Assembly: GCA_963281255.1 (NCBI GenBank)
Contig: OY725490.1
Span: forward strand, 124,001 to 188,000
Length of the DNA stretch: 64,000 nt
Origin: Aphrocallistes beatrix
Lineage: Eukaryota > Porifera > Hexactinellida > Sceptrulophora > Aphrocallistidae
Direction of reading: 5' to 3'
The notes under the pieces are model-generated. The model did not search any database. It was not told the DNA's origin and saw only the letters and a list, made by a program, of their open reading frames with translations. The first letter of the stretch is position 1. The number at the start of each line of letters is the position of its first letter. This document shows positions 10,418 through 21,946 of the stretch, piece by piece. Both the position numbers and the translations under genes were made by a program.

Positions 10418-11462
10418 CTGATATAAATTCAGTTCATTTTGTACCTTCTAAGACACGTTCTGAATAGATCTGTATCCTTGCAGAACACACTCAATAAACA
10501 GGTCAGCACAAATCTAATGCTGTTTAGCCTAAGAGTAAGCACTAAATGATAGAGAGACATCTTATATGACGAGAATAATAATAAATTAGGTGAATGCAAT
10601 TATGGTGTAATTGTTACGACCAGTGGCACTATACAACTTTAAATTAGATTAATTCATTATAACTCGGGTGTTAGGTCTTCTTAGCTCATTATATTTATAA
10701 TTACTATTTAATGATAGTATATAGTTGCGGACAATATATTATGGAGGTGTTGTGATTCTGATAACTCTGTAGAGAAATACAATCTATTCCTGTCTTCTCT
10801 TGTGTTTATTTTGAAATTATTTCGAAGTTCTGAAATCCTTGAAAAGAGAAGGGACAATATTAATACTTTAGTTTCATTCGCTGTTGATTTATATCTTTTC
10901 GATATCAAGAGAGTTTTGAATAGCTGTATTGTCTGAGTTGCTTGATCGGTGAAAGGAATCAAATAGTTGGCCATGGAATATTATTCTAAGAGATAAATAG
11001 AAATTCTGAACTCCGATTGGTGGCAACTATTCAACAGACATGATTAGTTTGAGTATGTACGTACCTACGTACTACCTAGCTAACAGTAATAATTCAGGTT
11101 AAATTACAGCAATAGGGATTCTATCAATTATTCAATGCGGAGTTTTACGTCATAGATGTCCATTGGTGTAAAGGTTGTGGCTATAAACTGCAAATAAACA
11201 AGTTGCGTCAACAATCAGATACACATCTGTCCTTCCTTCCCATTCTCGATTGTCTATATTCAATAGATATTTTGTGTTAATAACGAGGTAGTCGCTTAAA
11301 GTAATCACTGGATACTATGCTTATATGTTTACGCTAGGATGAATGACTGAATTGCAATCGAAACAACTAGCCAATTATCTTTGAGATTTCTGAGTATGGA
11401 ACTCTTTTCGCCAATGTCATCACTTGTGTAGGACGGTCCTAATAGATTGCATCAACTGCCAC
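10418..11462. other. Upstream region of NHL gene B1
   Basis: AT-rich and duplicated at 16,100-17,840 (there interrupted by a pogo-like MITE). The frames on the minus strand at 10708-10974 and 17023-17277 correspond but diverge in reading frame, so I do not call a gene. Confidence 0.4.
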
Positions 11463-11473
11463 TCTATATATAA
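11463..11473 (+). promoter_or_regulatory. TATA-like element of B1
   Basis: TATATATAAG lies about 80 bp before the ATG of B1. B3 has the same motif in its conserved 5' flank, and the pseudogene B2 has TATATAAGAC. Confidence 0.4.
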
Positions 11474-11545
11474 GACAGAATAATATTTCAAAATATACAA
11501 ACTAGTGATTCTCATCATCAAAAGTTTGAATAATCCAGAGAGAAA

Positions 11546-12439
11546 ATGACATCTCAATTCGATGAACCACTTCAAATGCCAGATACCGTAGAGATTCATT
11601 CCAGTCATTGCTTCAACCATCTGACAACTGTAGCGAAAACAGGACAGAAGCCTGGATGTCTCTGGTTGCCAAGAGCTGTCACTTTCGATTCTAACACAAA
11701 TAAGATCTTTGTCGTAGAGGGTTGGTTTGATTTTGCACGTGTATCAATATTCTCTGAGACCGGTGAGTTCACGGACACGTTCTCACATGAACAGATGGAG
11801 TATCCATGGGGTATTGCGATCTATGGAGACAACGTCTATGTCACGGACACTATTAACCACCTCATACTCCACTTCAAGGTTGCATCAGTGGTCCGCTTTG
11901 TGGCTAGCAGTGGAGGTAAAGGTTCTGGAAAAGGAAAGTTTAATGAACCCAGACAGCTCACTTCTTCTGGAAAAGGCGAGCTTTTCGTTTCTGATCGCAA
12001 TAACCATCGAATCCAAATATTTGATGGAAACTTAAATTACCTGCGACAAATCTCACACCACTCCATCCGAGAGCCTTGTGATGTGAAACTGACAGCGAAT
12101 GAAATCTATGTTCTCTGTCTCCCTGATTCTCCTTGTCTACACGTGTTCTCTCTCACTGGGCACAAATTGCGCTCCTTAGTAACGCGTGGCATTGGAATGC
12201 AGGTTGTGTGTCCACTCTTCTTCTGTCTGACCGCTGATGGGAATATAATCATCAGTGATTGGTGGACTAGCCAAGTCCAAATGTTCTCGAGTGGAGGAGA
12301 GCTCCTCAATCAGCTGGGAGGGGTAGGGAGTGAGGTCGGAGTGATGCAGTCTCCGAAAGGAATAACCCTCGTCAACAATCTCAAACTAGTGGTCATCTCT
12401 CAGAATATAAACTTCAGTTTACAAATATTTTGTCATTAA
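11546..12439 (+). CDS. NHL-repeat beta-propeller protein, subfamily B (B1), intact
   Basis: Intronless, 297 aa, ATG at 11546. The first 35 residues are a leader. Blade motifs then follow: LPRAVTFDSNTNKIFVVEG, PWGIAIYGDNVYVTD with NHLILHF, EPRQLTSSGKGELFVSD with NNHRIQIFDG, EPCDVKLTANEIYVLC, FFCLTADGNIIISDWW and SPKGITLVNNLKLVVIS, six in total. The third blade is closest to the NHL consensus (DRNNHRIQIF). No other domain, signal peptide or membrane helix. It lies tail to tail with A4 (737 bp apart). Nearly identical to B3 at 55257-56150 and to the frameshifted B2. Binding partner unknown. Confidence 0.87.
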   Translation: MTSQFDEPLQMPDTVEIHSSHCFNHLTTVAKTGQKPGCLWLPRAVTFDSNTNKIFVVEGWFDFARVSIFSETGEFTDTFSHEQMEYPWGIAIYGDNVYVTDTINHLILHFKVASVVRFVASSGGKGSGKGKFNEPRQLTSSGKGELFVSDRNNHRIQIFDGNLNYLRQISHHSIREPCDVKLTANEIYVLCLPDSPCLHVFSLTGHKLRSLVTRGIGMQVVCPLFFCLTADGNIIISDWWTSQVQMFSSGGELLNQLGGVGSEVGVMQSPKGITLVNNLKLVVISQNINFSLQIFCH

Positions 12440-13175
12440 AAAAATTAATAATATACTGTAGTGTGAAAATTGTATAATTATATTGCAGTTTCTAATATAA
12501 AATATTCCTTAATGCATGTACTGAAAGTCAGAAATTAATGAGTCGTACGCGTACTTCTGCCTTTTCCTGAAGATCCACTCCATATTGTCTGCATTGCACT
12601 ATATTTTGACTATAATATCCTTATATGGTCATACGATTTCATTTTAGCTTAGTTTACGACTACAACTTAGTGAGTGCACATTTTAATACACTGCATTAAT
12701 GAATATAGGCGTCGTAAAGTTTATTCCCTATCCTTGGACTGCCCGGCCACAATAATCCAGGGCCGTTCAGTCAGTTAATCATTAAAGACCTGCAACTTTG
12801 TATTAATAATATACTATAGTGTTAATATGGTATAAATATATTGCAGCTTCTAATATAAAATATTCCTCATTGCAAGTACTGAAAGTACAAGCAATAAGGA
12901 ATAGTGTCTTGAAATTCCTTAATTAAAAGTCAGAATCATGCACCAGTCAGTCAGTTAGAATCAAAATACCATACTATTAGTTTGAAAAATGGAATAACAA
13001 ATAAAGGTGTATAAAGATTGAATTAAAGCCAATATTAATAAGAAAATATTGAAACAAGAATCAAAAGTAAAAGAAGAAAGCATTGAGCATCAAGAATTGC
13101 AAACAAAATCAATGAGGGTCTATTTATAGTAAAAGTTAGAGAAAATAATCCAATTCAAAAATATGAAAAGAGGAA
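12440..13175. other. Convergent intergenic region between B1 and A4
   Basis: Holds the 3' flanks of both genes. The tract at 12,590-12,720 is the uninterrupted relative of the site where the 19113-19585 MITE inserted. No further gene. Confidence 0.5.
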
Positions 13176-14096
13176 TCAGAAAATGAGAAGAGAGTGGTCG
13201 TAGCTGAGTACACATAAGATTCTCCCTTTTGAATCTAATGTAACACCACACGGTCCAGATACACAATCATTAATTGTATGCACTAACTCACCATGTTGAT
13301 TGAAAATAAAAATAGCATTTTGAAGGAAATCTGATATTATAAAGTGACCAGATCCATCAATGCAGAATGCACGAGGACCTTTTAAGTGCATGGAAATAGG
13401 ACTGATAGCAGTGTTGTGTGCTTGAGTAAAGTCATAAGTGAAAGAGTGTAGGAAAGGTCTATCGCCGCTTATCACATAAATAAACTCGTTAGTTAGTTTG
13501 ATGTCACAAGGAGTTTTTAGTATTCCTTGTCCGAACTGAGATTTTAACGGTAAATCTTTGTAAAAAATTTGTATTCTACTATTATGAGAATCACACACAT
13601 AGATGTCTCCATTTATTTCATTGATTGCAATCCCAATTGGGCGATGCAATTCCGATTCTCCACTACCTACACTTCCTAACTGTGTGATGAGAGTTCCGTT
13701 TAGATCGTGAACCGACACACAACTAGAGATAAACTGAGTTACAAACACTCTATTTTCCGAAATAGCTATGGAATAAGGAATATTCATCTGATCTCCAAAC
13801 TTATACAAATTCTCTCCATTGCTTCCAAACACTTGGACTCTGTTGTTGCTCAGATCTGATACATAAATATTTCCAGTTTGATTGTCCACTGTTACTCCAT
13901 AAAGGCAGTGGGAATTTCGTAATCCACTAGTCCGTTTCCCTCCTACCCTCACTACAGTGGTCTTCCCACTCTTGTGAGCTAGTACAGGCAGACTAGACAC
14001 TCCAGCAGTAGACTCTGTAGCCACGATTCGTCCTATCTCCTCAGCTAGACCATTCACAGTCCCATCAAACTCTTCAAGGGAATCAGCAGTTGCCAT
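13176..14096 (-). CDS. NHL-repeat beta-propeller protein, subfamily A (A4), intact
   Basis: Intronless, 306 aa, ATG 14096-14094, same length as A3. Blade motifs: GVTVDNQTGNIYVSD with NNRVQVF, IPYSIAISENRVFVTQF, RPIGIAINEINGDIYVCD with NSRIQIF, TPCDIKLTNEFIYVISG, GPRAFCIDGSGHFIISD, GPCGVTLDSKGRILCVL. Differences from A3 cluster in the leader and first two blades (for example RTSGLRNSHCLYG against RSSEERKFHCPHG), while the last three blades are almost unchanged. No membrane or targeting signals. Probably a soluble propeller with an unknown ligand. Confidence 0.85.
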   Translation of the reverse strand: MATADSLEEFDGTVNGLAEEIGRIVATESTAGVSSLPVLAHKSGKTTVVRVGGKRTSGLRNSHCLYGVTVDNQTGNIYVSDLSNNRVQVFGSNGENLYKFGDQMNIPYSIAISENRVFVTQFISSCVSVHDLNGTLITQLGSVGSGESELHRPIGIAINEINGDIYVCDSHNSRIQIFYKDLPLKSQFGQGILKTPCDIKLTNEFIYVISGDRPFLHSFTYDFTQAHNTAISPISMHLKGPRAFCIDGSGHFIISDFLQNAIFIFNQHGELVHTINDCVSGPCGVTLDSKGRILCVLSYDHSLLIF

Positions 14097-14307
14097 TATT
14101 GAAGTAATCAAGCTAAGAGAATCTAACCAATGAAGATATTTACAATTTCTTGAATATCATAAAAAAATACATTATTTATTAACCTATTTATAACCAGTCG
14201 AAATATATTCTCTGTACGCAGTCGTATATTTGTTTAAAATATTGGATGTTTGACCCTTCTGACCCAGTTAGTCATTCTGGGCCTAGTATAGAGTGTATAC
14301 TCTAGTA

Positions 14308-14674
14308 TTGTGGCAGGCAACCTTAATACTCAAGTGGGCCACAATTGGGTCCTGCGAGTGGTCTCACGGGCCCCAAATATGTCAGGTTTTGTTACGGTTA
14401 CATCACCATGACCATAGCAAGAACTGACATTGGAAACCGATACCGAAGCAATGTAGCAACTAAAATCATAGTAAAAAATAACTATGTAAAATATTTCGAA
14501 TCATTACATGATGATTATAGAAACTAAAATAATAATCAGCATCAATTTCACACCAAATTAGACGAACTCATTTTGTTTTGCAATTACCAACACGCGAGCC
14601 CCCATAATAGAGTGTTTGGAAAGAGTCGCGGGTCATCAAATTTAGCCTTGCGTGCCCCAGGTTGCCCACCGCTG
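14308..14674. mobile_element. hAT-type MITE upstream of A4
   Basis: Same element and site as 8336-8643; duplication CTCTAGTA / CTCTATTA. It retains a central segment (about 14,430-14,540) that A3's copy largely lacks. Confidence 0.7.
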
Positions 14675-15827
14675 CTCTATTATAATTAATTAACTTTAGA
14701 TCTACTATGCCTATGAAGTGTGGTGTAACTGATTCTACTAAAGAACTAGCAATTATATTAAAGCACATGTATAACGGGGATTAGTTGAACTGGCAATTAT
14801 AGTACGTATATAAGTACATGCATCACTGCTTATAGTTAGTATTGACCATAGCTACTATATACGTATAATGCTCAATACTAACTTAGACTTTGTACCTGGA
14901 ATGCGGTAGAAGATGGTTAAACTAAAACATTTGAAGCTTAATATGGGTTTCGGAATAAAACCTAAAATTGAAGCAGGAATAAGACCAAATAGAGGGAGAG
15001 AAAAGGTTAGTATTTTAGGTTTGAAATAGTGTTCAATTGAGTGTAAAAGAGGTTTTTTTATTGGTAAGAGCGGTACTTTGGGACATTTTAGGTCTTATTC
15101 TAACGACGCTAAAATTTAAAAGAATCTTTTCAATAATCTTCAAAATAATGACTCATCACTCTATTGTGACGTCATCACACAAAGTCGACAAATAATCTTT
15201 CGGGTGATAATGATTATAACATTGAGACAGATGTATTCAATGAGGGTATCTAATTTATAATTAATTAATGTAAGCCTGGGCTGTCAAAGGGTGACTCAGG
15301 TTGACACAAAGTGCCCGCCACCCGCACAGCACACGCAAGCGAAGCGCGGTTGTATATTTTGATTCATTATCAGAGGAAAATGATAATTTGAAAACCTAAG
15401 GGAGATCAATCATTTCAGAAAATCACCAAATATTTCGATCGTTTACATATTACGTGACAGTTCTTACATGTTTGATAATGGCTGCATAATCTCCTATTGA
15501 TCAGTTAGAATACGAAATAAAATGCTGATTAAAAATAATAACACTCAGAATATGAAATGATTAATATAGACTTATGCAATGAAAAAAAGTAAATTGTAAA
15601 TATAAATAAGAAAATACTAAAACAGGGAACAAGAATGTGAATAATAAGAACAGCGTTGAGAATTGCAAAATCAATGAGATTTCACTAATTGTAAGAAAGT
15701 TAAAAAATAATACTATACCAATCCAATAATAGGAAAAGAAATCAGAAAATAGGAAGATGACATACAAACAATCGATTTTGTGAGATAGTAATTAGAATCT
15801 GGACAATTTATTCTATTTGTACTCCAA
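14675..15827. other. A4 upstream flank with repeats
   Basis: Contains the CTACTATGCCTATGAA module, a short version of the GAATAAGACC element (about 14,950-15,110), and a Helitron-like remnant ending GAAGCGCGGTTGT at about 15,351. No gene seen. Confidence 0.5.
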
Positions 15828-16096
15828 AATACTTATATAGCGCTGTTCGAAAATGTCGATGACTAAGCGATAGTTTCGCTAGAGTTACTCTAGTTACAAT
15901 GAAGCTCACTCAAAGATTTCAGAGATCAGTGGTTTTTGAGCTTGACCTTAGTAAATGCCCGGTCGACAGCCTGGGAGTCATATCTCCATCCCAAAATGCA
16001 GCTAATTCGGTCTGAAATGGTTGCATTCTCCACTGGAAACGCTGCGTGACTATCGCAATAGACAGCTACAGTGTCGCACAGCGCCATACAAGTATT
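15828..16096. mobile_element. TIR element with AATACTTATATGG-like ends, second copy
   Basis: Counterpart of 10121-10417 in duplication unit 2, with internal deletions relative to it. Confidence 0.55.
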
Positions 16097-16430
16097 CTGA
16101 TATAAATTCAGTTCATTTTGTACCTTCCAAGACACGTTCGGAATAGATCTGTATCCTTGAAGAACACTCAATAAACAGGTCAGCACAAACCTAATGTTGT
16201 TTAGACTAAGAGTAAGCACTAAATGAAAGAGAGATATCTTATATGACGACAATAATGATAAATTAGGTGAATGCTATTATGGTGTAATTGCTACGACCAG
16301 TGGCACTATACAACTTTAAATTAGATTAATTCATTATAGCTCTGGTGTTAGGTCTTCTGAGCTCATTATATTTATAATTAGCTTTTAATTAATAATAGTA
16401 TATAGTTAAGCACACTATATTATGGAGGTA

Positions 16431-17062
16431 CAGTAGAACCTCTATAAGTGGGGTCTCTATATGTGGGGGGACCTCTATAAGTGGGGTCTCTATATGTGGG
16501 GGGACCTCTATAAGTGGGGCAATTTTTTGACATCTTTGCTCATTTCCATACAGATAAACCTCCATAAGTGGGGAAGTGCCATTATGCGGGGAATGGGGGT
16601 GACTTTTAGGCTAATAATACCTCACGACACTAAGATTAACCTCTATATGTGGGGAATATGATAGGAGTTTTTCTATGCGAAATTGGATATTAATCAAAAC
16701 AACCGTTCACAGATGAATCGGAACTTGGGATTGTGCTATACCATTTGCTGGAAATTTCGTGCCTCACAAATCAACCCTTTCTCATATCATTACACCCTTA
16801 ATAAACCAATCTTTGTTTTTATCTACTAATGTACTGATTAATGTACTAAACAATGTACCAAACAATGTACGTACTAAAATCTAAAATGGCTACTGATAAG
16901 TATGAACCCTTGTTATATAGTATTAGTCTGAAAGGAAAAACGTATCAATCTTGCTCTGTTTCAAACTTTATGGGAATATTACAATTGGAATCATAAGTGG
17001 GGAATGGGGGAGTATCATCATGCTAGCCGGCCCAACCTCCCCCACTTATAGAGGTTCTACTG
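16431..17062. mobile_element. pogo/Tigger-like MITE with internal tandem repeats
   Basis: Both ends read CAGTAGAACCTCTATAAGTG inward and are flanked by TA. The uninterrupted paralogous site near 10,745 reads GGAGGTGTTGTG, against GGAGGTA-element-TATTGTG here. Near the left end a 33-bp unit with CCTCTATAAGTGGGG and TCTCTATATGTGGGG is repeated about twice, and CTCTATATGTGGGG recurs near 16,640. Non-coding. Confidence 0.75.
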
Positions 17063-17926
17063 TATTGTGATTCTGATAACTCTTGTGGAGAAACACAATA
17101 TATTCCTGTCTTCTCTTGTGTTATTCTGAAATCATTTCGAAGTTCTGATATCCTTGAAAAGAGAAGGGACAATATTAATAATTTAGATTCATTCGCTGTT
17201 GATTTATATCTTTTCGATCTCAAGAGAGTTTTGAATAGCTGTATTGTCTGAGTTGCTTGATTGGTGAAAGGAATCAAATGGTTGGCGATGGAATATTATT
17301 CTAAGAGATAAAGAGGAATTCTGAACTTCCATTGGTGGCAACTATTCAACAGACATGATTAGTTTGAGTATGTACGTACCTACATACTACCTAGCTAACA
17401 GTAATAATTCAGGTTAAACTACAGCAATAGGGATTCTATCAATTACTTAATGCGTAGTTACGTCAGAGTTGTCCATTGGAGTAAAGGTTGGCTATAAACT
17501 GCAACAAAACAAGTTACATCAACAATCAGATAAACGTACGTACATGAATAATCTGTATATTAGGACAGTTCTGATCGTACAATGTGTATCACTTTCATGT
17601 CCTTCCTTCCTATTCTCGATTGTCTATATTCAATGGATATTTTGTGTTAATAACGAGGTAGCCGCTTAAAGTAATCACTGGATACTATGCTTATATGCTT
17701 ATGCTAGGATGAATGACTGAATTGCAATCCAAACAACTAGCCAATTATCATTGAGATTTCTGAGTATGGAACTCTTTTCGCCAATGTCATCACTTGAGTA
17801 GGACGGTTCATGCTATAACCTACTGATTTGAATCAACTGCCACTCTGTATATAAGACGGAATAATATTTCAAAATATATAAACTAGTGATTCTCATCATC
17901 AAAAGTTTGAATAATCCAGAGAGACA
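17063..17926. other. Upstream region of B2
   Basis: Close copy of 10,745-11,545, including a TATA-like tract near 17,850. No separate gene. Confidence 0.5.
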
Positions 17927-18803
17927 ATGACATCTCAATTCGATGAACCTCTTCACATGCCAGATACCGTAGAGATTCATTCCAGTCATTGCTTCAACCA
18001 TCTGACAACTGTAGCCAAAACAGGACAGAAGCCTGGATGTCTCTGGTTGCCAAGAGCTGTCACTTTCGATTCTAACACAAATAAGATCTTTGTCGTAGAA
18101 GGTTGGTTTGATTTTGCACGTGTATCAATATTCTCCGAGACCGGTGAGTTCACAGACATGTTCTCACATGAACAGATGGAGTATCCATGGGGTATTGCGA
18201 TCTATGGAGACAACGTCTATGTCACGGACACTATTAACCACCTCATACTCCACTTCAAGGTTGCATCAGAGGTCCGTTTTGCGGCTAGCAGTGGAGGTAA
18301 AGGTTCTGGAAAAGGAAAGTTCAATGAACCAAGACAGCTAACTTCGTCTGGAAATGGCGACCAATAACCATCGAATCCAAATATTTGATGGAGACTTAAA
18401 TTACCTGCGACAAATCTCACACCACTCCATCCGAGAGCCTTGTGATGTGAAACTGACAGCGAATGAGATCTATGTTCTCTGTCTCCCTGATTCTCCTTGT
18501 CTACACGTGTTCTCTCTCACTGGGCACAAATTGCGCTCCTTAGTAACGCGTGGCATTGGAATGCAGGTTGTGTGTCCGCTCTTCTTCTGTCTGACCGCTG
18601 ATGGGAATATAATTATCAGTGATTGGTGGACTAGCCAGGTCCAAATATTCTCGAGTGGAGGAGACCTCCTCAATCAGCTGGGAGGGGTAGGGAGTGAGGT
18701 CGGAGTGATGCATTCTCCGAAAGGAATAACACTCATCAACAATCTCAAACTAGTGGTCATCTCTCAAAATGTAAACTTCAGTTTACAAATATTTTGTCAT
18801 TAA
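17927..18803 (+). pseudogene. NHL-repeat gene, subfamily B (B2), 17-bp deletion
   Basis: Starts at ATG 17927 exactly as in B1. The frame is intact for 146 codons, then a 17-bp gap relative to B1 and B3 (between GGCGACC and AATAACC near 18,358) shifts it into a stop. The second half (from about 18,362 to the TAA at 18803) is still open in the original frame and nearly identical to B1, so the lesion is recent and single. The lost bases encode the start of the third blade (FVSDR). Blades 1-2 and 4-6 are otherwise undamaged. A sequencing or assembly error is possible but a clean 17-bp gap is unlikely to be one. Confidence 0.85.
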
Positions 18804-19112
18804 AGACCTTGCAACTTTGTATTTCTAATGCTATCACATATCTCATGGTTTTCATTGGTAGTTATTATATGTGATTAATATTATACTAGTGTGAAAATGG
18901 TATAATTATCTTGCAGCTCCTAAAATAAAAGATTTCTTATTGCATGTGCAGAAAGTCACAAACTAATGCGAGTCGTACGCATACTTCTGCATGCATTTTC
19001 CTGAAGATTGTCTGAATTGACTCTACTTTGACTATAATGTCCTTATATGGTCATACGATTCCATTTTAGCTTAGTTTACGACTACAACTTAGTAAGTGCA
19101 CATTTTAAAATA

Positions 19113-19585
19113 CACCAAGCGGACAAAAGTATTTGAACACCTCGATATTTCCCATTAAAATAGTACTAAAACAGGTCTATCTATGAACGATCATACAATC
19201 CAACTGTCAGAGATATAATTAAATGGATTTCAGATTCGAATTCTACGTATTTAAATGATCAATCTTAGAGTTTTCAAAGCAGTTACTCATTACCAAGATT
19301 GAAAATTCCTAGCCCGTGCCACCATGTGTCACTTTTCCAGTGTCGCCACCATTATACATGATTATGATGAGTGACACATGGTGACACGGGATGGGAATTT
19401 TCAATCTTGGTAATGAGTAATTACCTTGAAAACTCTAAGAAAGGTCATTTGAATACGTAGAATTCGAATCTGAAATTCATTTTATTATATCTCTTACAGT
19501 TGGATTGCATAATCGTTCATAAATAAACCTGTTTTAGTAATATTTTAATGGGAAATATCTTTCAAATACTTTTGTCCACTTAGTG
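19113..19585. mobile_element. Foldback Tc1-like MITE
   Basis: Begins CACCAAGCGGACAAAAGT and ends with the inverse of CACTAAGTGGACAAAAGT; TA flanks both sides. The two halves are complementary almost to the middle (for example GACACATGGTGACACGGG against CCCGTGCCACCATGTGTC), so it would form one long hairpin. The uninterrupted site is visible at 54,870-54,890 (inverted). Confidence 0.85.
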
Positions 19586-19951
19586 TACTCTACATTAATG
19601 ACGAAATCAGGTTCGAGATAGATCCGTGGAAGATCCATGCTGATTGTATTGGATTAGGAATAATTAGATAAAAGATAGCATTGAATTATGGCGCCACGTG
19701 ATTCTAGTGAGTCTTGAGGATGTGCAGTTTCTCTGAGACAATAGTCTCATTTTGTTATAACCTCCAAATTAGATGACGTGATCTTTGCACAAGGAAGATA
19801 GAGATGATCCTATCTATGCCTATTTATATACACTCACATTCTCTACTCCTGTTAGACTCATATAAAAGATAGGATACGAATTCCTTTAAATTATTAGCCA
19901 ATCGTTCCTTTCCTCTTTTCATAAATATTTTGATTCATTTTCTGAACCAGA

Positions 19952-20848
19952 ATGGCATTTCAAATTCCTGAAGGGAAAGAGGTTATGTCTTCCGAGGACA
20001 CATTCATGGACCATCTTCCAGATCACTGCCAATCGGTTGCTGAGACAGGAAGGACTCGTGGATATCTGTGGTCCCCTAAGGGCGTCAATTTCGAGCCTGA
20101 CACAAGATAAATCTATGTCGTAGAAGGAGAGTACAATCTCGCCCGCTTGTCAATTTTCTTTGAAACGGGAGAGTTTATAGACACGTTCTCATTTGAAGAG
20201 CTGGAGTATCCATGGGGTATCGCAACCTATAAAGACAATATTTATGTAACAGACACCATTACTCATCTCGTACTTCAGTTCAAGATTGATTTTGAGATCC
20301 GTTTGGTTGCTAGCATGGGAGGTGAAAGTTCTGGTAAATTAAGGTTCAATGAACCTAGAGGGCTAACTACGTCTGCGAATGGAGATGTCTTCGTAACTGA
20401 TCGAGATAACGACCGGATCCAAGTCCTTGACGGCCAGCTAAATTTCTTACGACAAATCTCACTCCACCCTATGAAGAAACCTTGTGATGTAAAGCTGACA
20501 ATAAATGAAATATATGTTCTCTGCTATCAAGAATCTTTCTGCGTTCATGTATTTTCGTACAACGGAGATATATTACGCTCCTTAATAACATGTGGGAATG
20601 GAATGCAGGCTTTGAAAACACTATTTTTCCTTCTAAGCCCTGACGAGAATATGATCATCAGTGATAACTGGGGCCAGCAAATCCTAATATTCTCAAGTGA
20701 AGGTAGACTCCTCGACAAGTTAGGAATCATGGACAGTCAAGTTGAGATGTTTCGTTCACCTCACGGAATTACTCTAATTGACAATCGAAAGTTATTAGTG
20801 GTTTCTCAATATTCTGACTATAGTATGCATATATTTTATACTCCATAA
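19952..20848 (+). pseudogene. NHL-repeat gene, subfamily C (C1), one nonsense codon
   Basis: ATG at 19952 opens a 298-codon frame related to subfamily B over its whole length, but codon 53 (20108-20110) is TAA where B has a lysine codon (TNKIF). All other codons to the stop at 20848 are open. Blade motifs: PWGIATYKDNIYVTD, EPRGLTTSANGDVFVTD with NDRIQVLDG, KPCDVKLTINEIYVLC, LSPDENMIISD, SPHGITLIDNRKLLVVS. Either a young nonsense pseudogene, a polymorphic allele, or a shorter protein started downstream of the stop, which would lack blade 1. The inverted partner C2 has lost this region. Confidence 0.75.
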
Positions 20849-21328
20849 AAATATTTTTCCATCTTATAGTAACGGCTTAACATGGGCATGAATAATCTCT
20901 AGGACGAGACCGTCTCGAAAAATCTAGAAACTAAATTTCCGGGATGGGATAGAAATTATGCATCTTATCCGTCCCGTCCCGTCCCAGTGTCTAGATGCCA
21001 GCGGTCTCCCGGGGTAAGGTCTCATCCGGTCAACTCACTCTAGTGGCACAAGCTCGAGGGACATCTGATCCTAGGATCACATTCGGAGGGCAAAATTGAA
21101 GAGGACACTTGGCACTATGACAACGGAAACCATATTCCTAACACTCTGAATAAGTCTTCAGTAGGGGATGGGAATTTGGACAAGGCACTAGAGATCCTAT
21201 GTCAGTGGAGTAGAAGATGTGGCAGCGAAGGCGGTCATATCTGTCACACTTTTAAGGCTGGTGTTGTGAGGTATGGGGTAGCCGTAACACGTAGGCTCCG
21301 GTAAGATTTGGTAGGGTCTTAACAATAA
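20849..21328. other. 3' flank of C1
   Basis: Includes a degraded CCCGTCCCG-type MITE (about 20,885-21,000) and a block with GGTCTCCCGGGGTAAGGTCTC that is found inverted at 53,680-54,000. No gene. Confidence 0.5.
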
Positions 21329-21946
21329 CAAGCGAGCTTCGCTTGCTTACGCTGCGCGGCTTGCGGAAACTGTGTCTGCAGAGTCTCTCTGCGGGCGCCT
21401 GGAGTTAAGCAATCTAGCTTATTTTGGAATTTGTTTATTTTATATAAATATTGTGAACCAAAGTTAACAAAAGTTTATCATATAGCTTAAAAATATGATA
21501 TCGGAAATCTACACCCCTGAAAACCCCATGTTAACCGTTGGAAGTTACTCTCTAGCATAATTTTCAAAATTCATCAGATGGTGTTAAATATGTATATCAA
21601 GGTGTGAAAAATACACAAACCTTTTTTATTGCTATAACTATAATATAATTGAGACATCTATAAGTTATTGCTTTGTAGTATTAATAACAATGACAGCATA
21701 CTGTAGTGTCGTACAATGTTATCTATTGTTAGAGTGAAACCGTACATAGTATTGTATAGAAAAGGTGTGAACATTTGTTTTCCATTTTTTTGCAGAGGTG
21801 TGAAAGTTTCGCTTCGATCTTTGAACTTAATCGTAGTTTCATCATTTGAAACCTACATGCCAATTTTCGTATCTCTACGATTTGCCAATTCTTCAATCAA
21901 TTCGGACAAACAAAAAAATAAAATTCTAGTGTTTTAGTATATAAGA
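21329..21946 (-). mobile_element. Helitron-like element, subfamily 1
   Basis: On the minus strand starts TCTTATATACTAAAACAC and ends AAGCGAGCTCGCTTG-type with hairpin; A and T flank it. Both flanks are found in the inverted arm (50,761 and 53,674), so insertion predates the large inverted duplication. Confidence 0.65.

Larger units (their letters stand above)
6890..12490. repeat. Segmental duplication unit 1 (A3 + B1)
   Basis: Contains A3 (minus), a hAT MITE, tandem-repeat DNA, a TIR element and B1 (plus). The same order and orientation occur at about 12,900-18,900. An inverted version including C occurs at about 54,100-60,360. Confidence 0.8.
12900..18900. repeat. Segmental duplication unit 2 (A4 + B2)
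   Basis: Direct repeat of 6,890-12,490: A gene (minus), hAT MITE, tandem-repeat element, TIR element, B gene (plus). Its private differences are the pogo-like MITE at 16431-17062, a Helitron-like remnant near 15,130-15,350 and the 17-bp deletion in B2. Confidence 0.8.

Noticed and set aside
10708-10974. 88-codon minus-strand frame upstream of B1, with a counterpart at 17023-17277
   Set aside because: The two copies slip into different frames after about 55 codons and the third paralogous locus has lost the region; no recognised domain, so probably not a gene.
15926-16252. 108-codon minus-strand frame
   Set aside because: Runs through the TIR element into flanking DNA; the corresponding frames at 10.2-10.6 kb and 56.6-57.0 kb are split differently.
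16437-16510. Direct repeats resembling a repeat-spacer array
   Set aside because: Only two units without unique spacers, inside a MITE with matching ends; not a CRISPR array, and the genome is eukaryotic.
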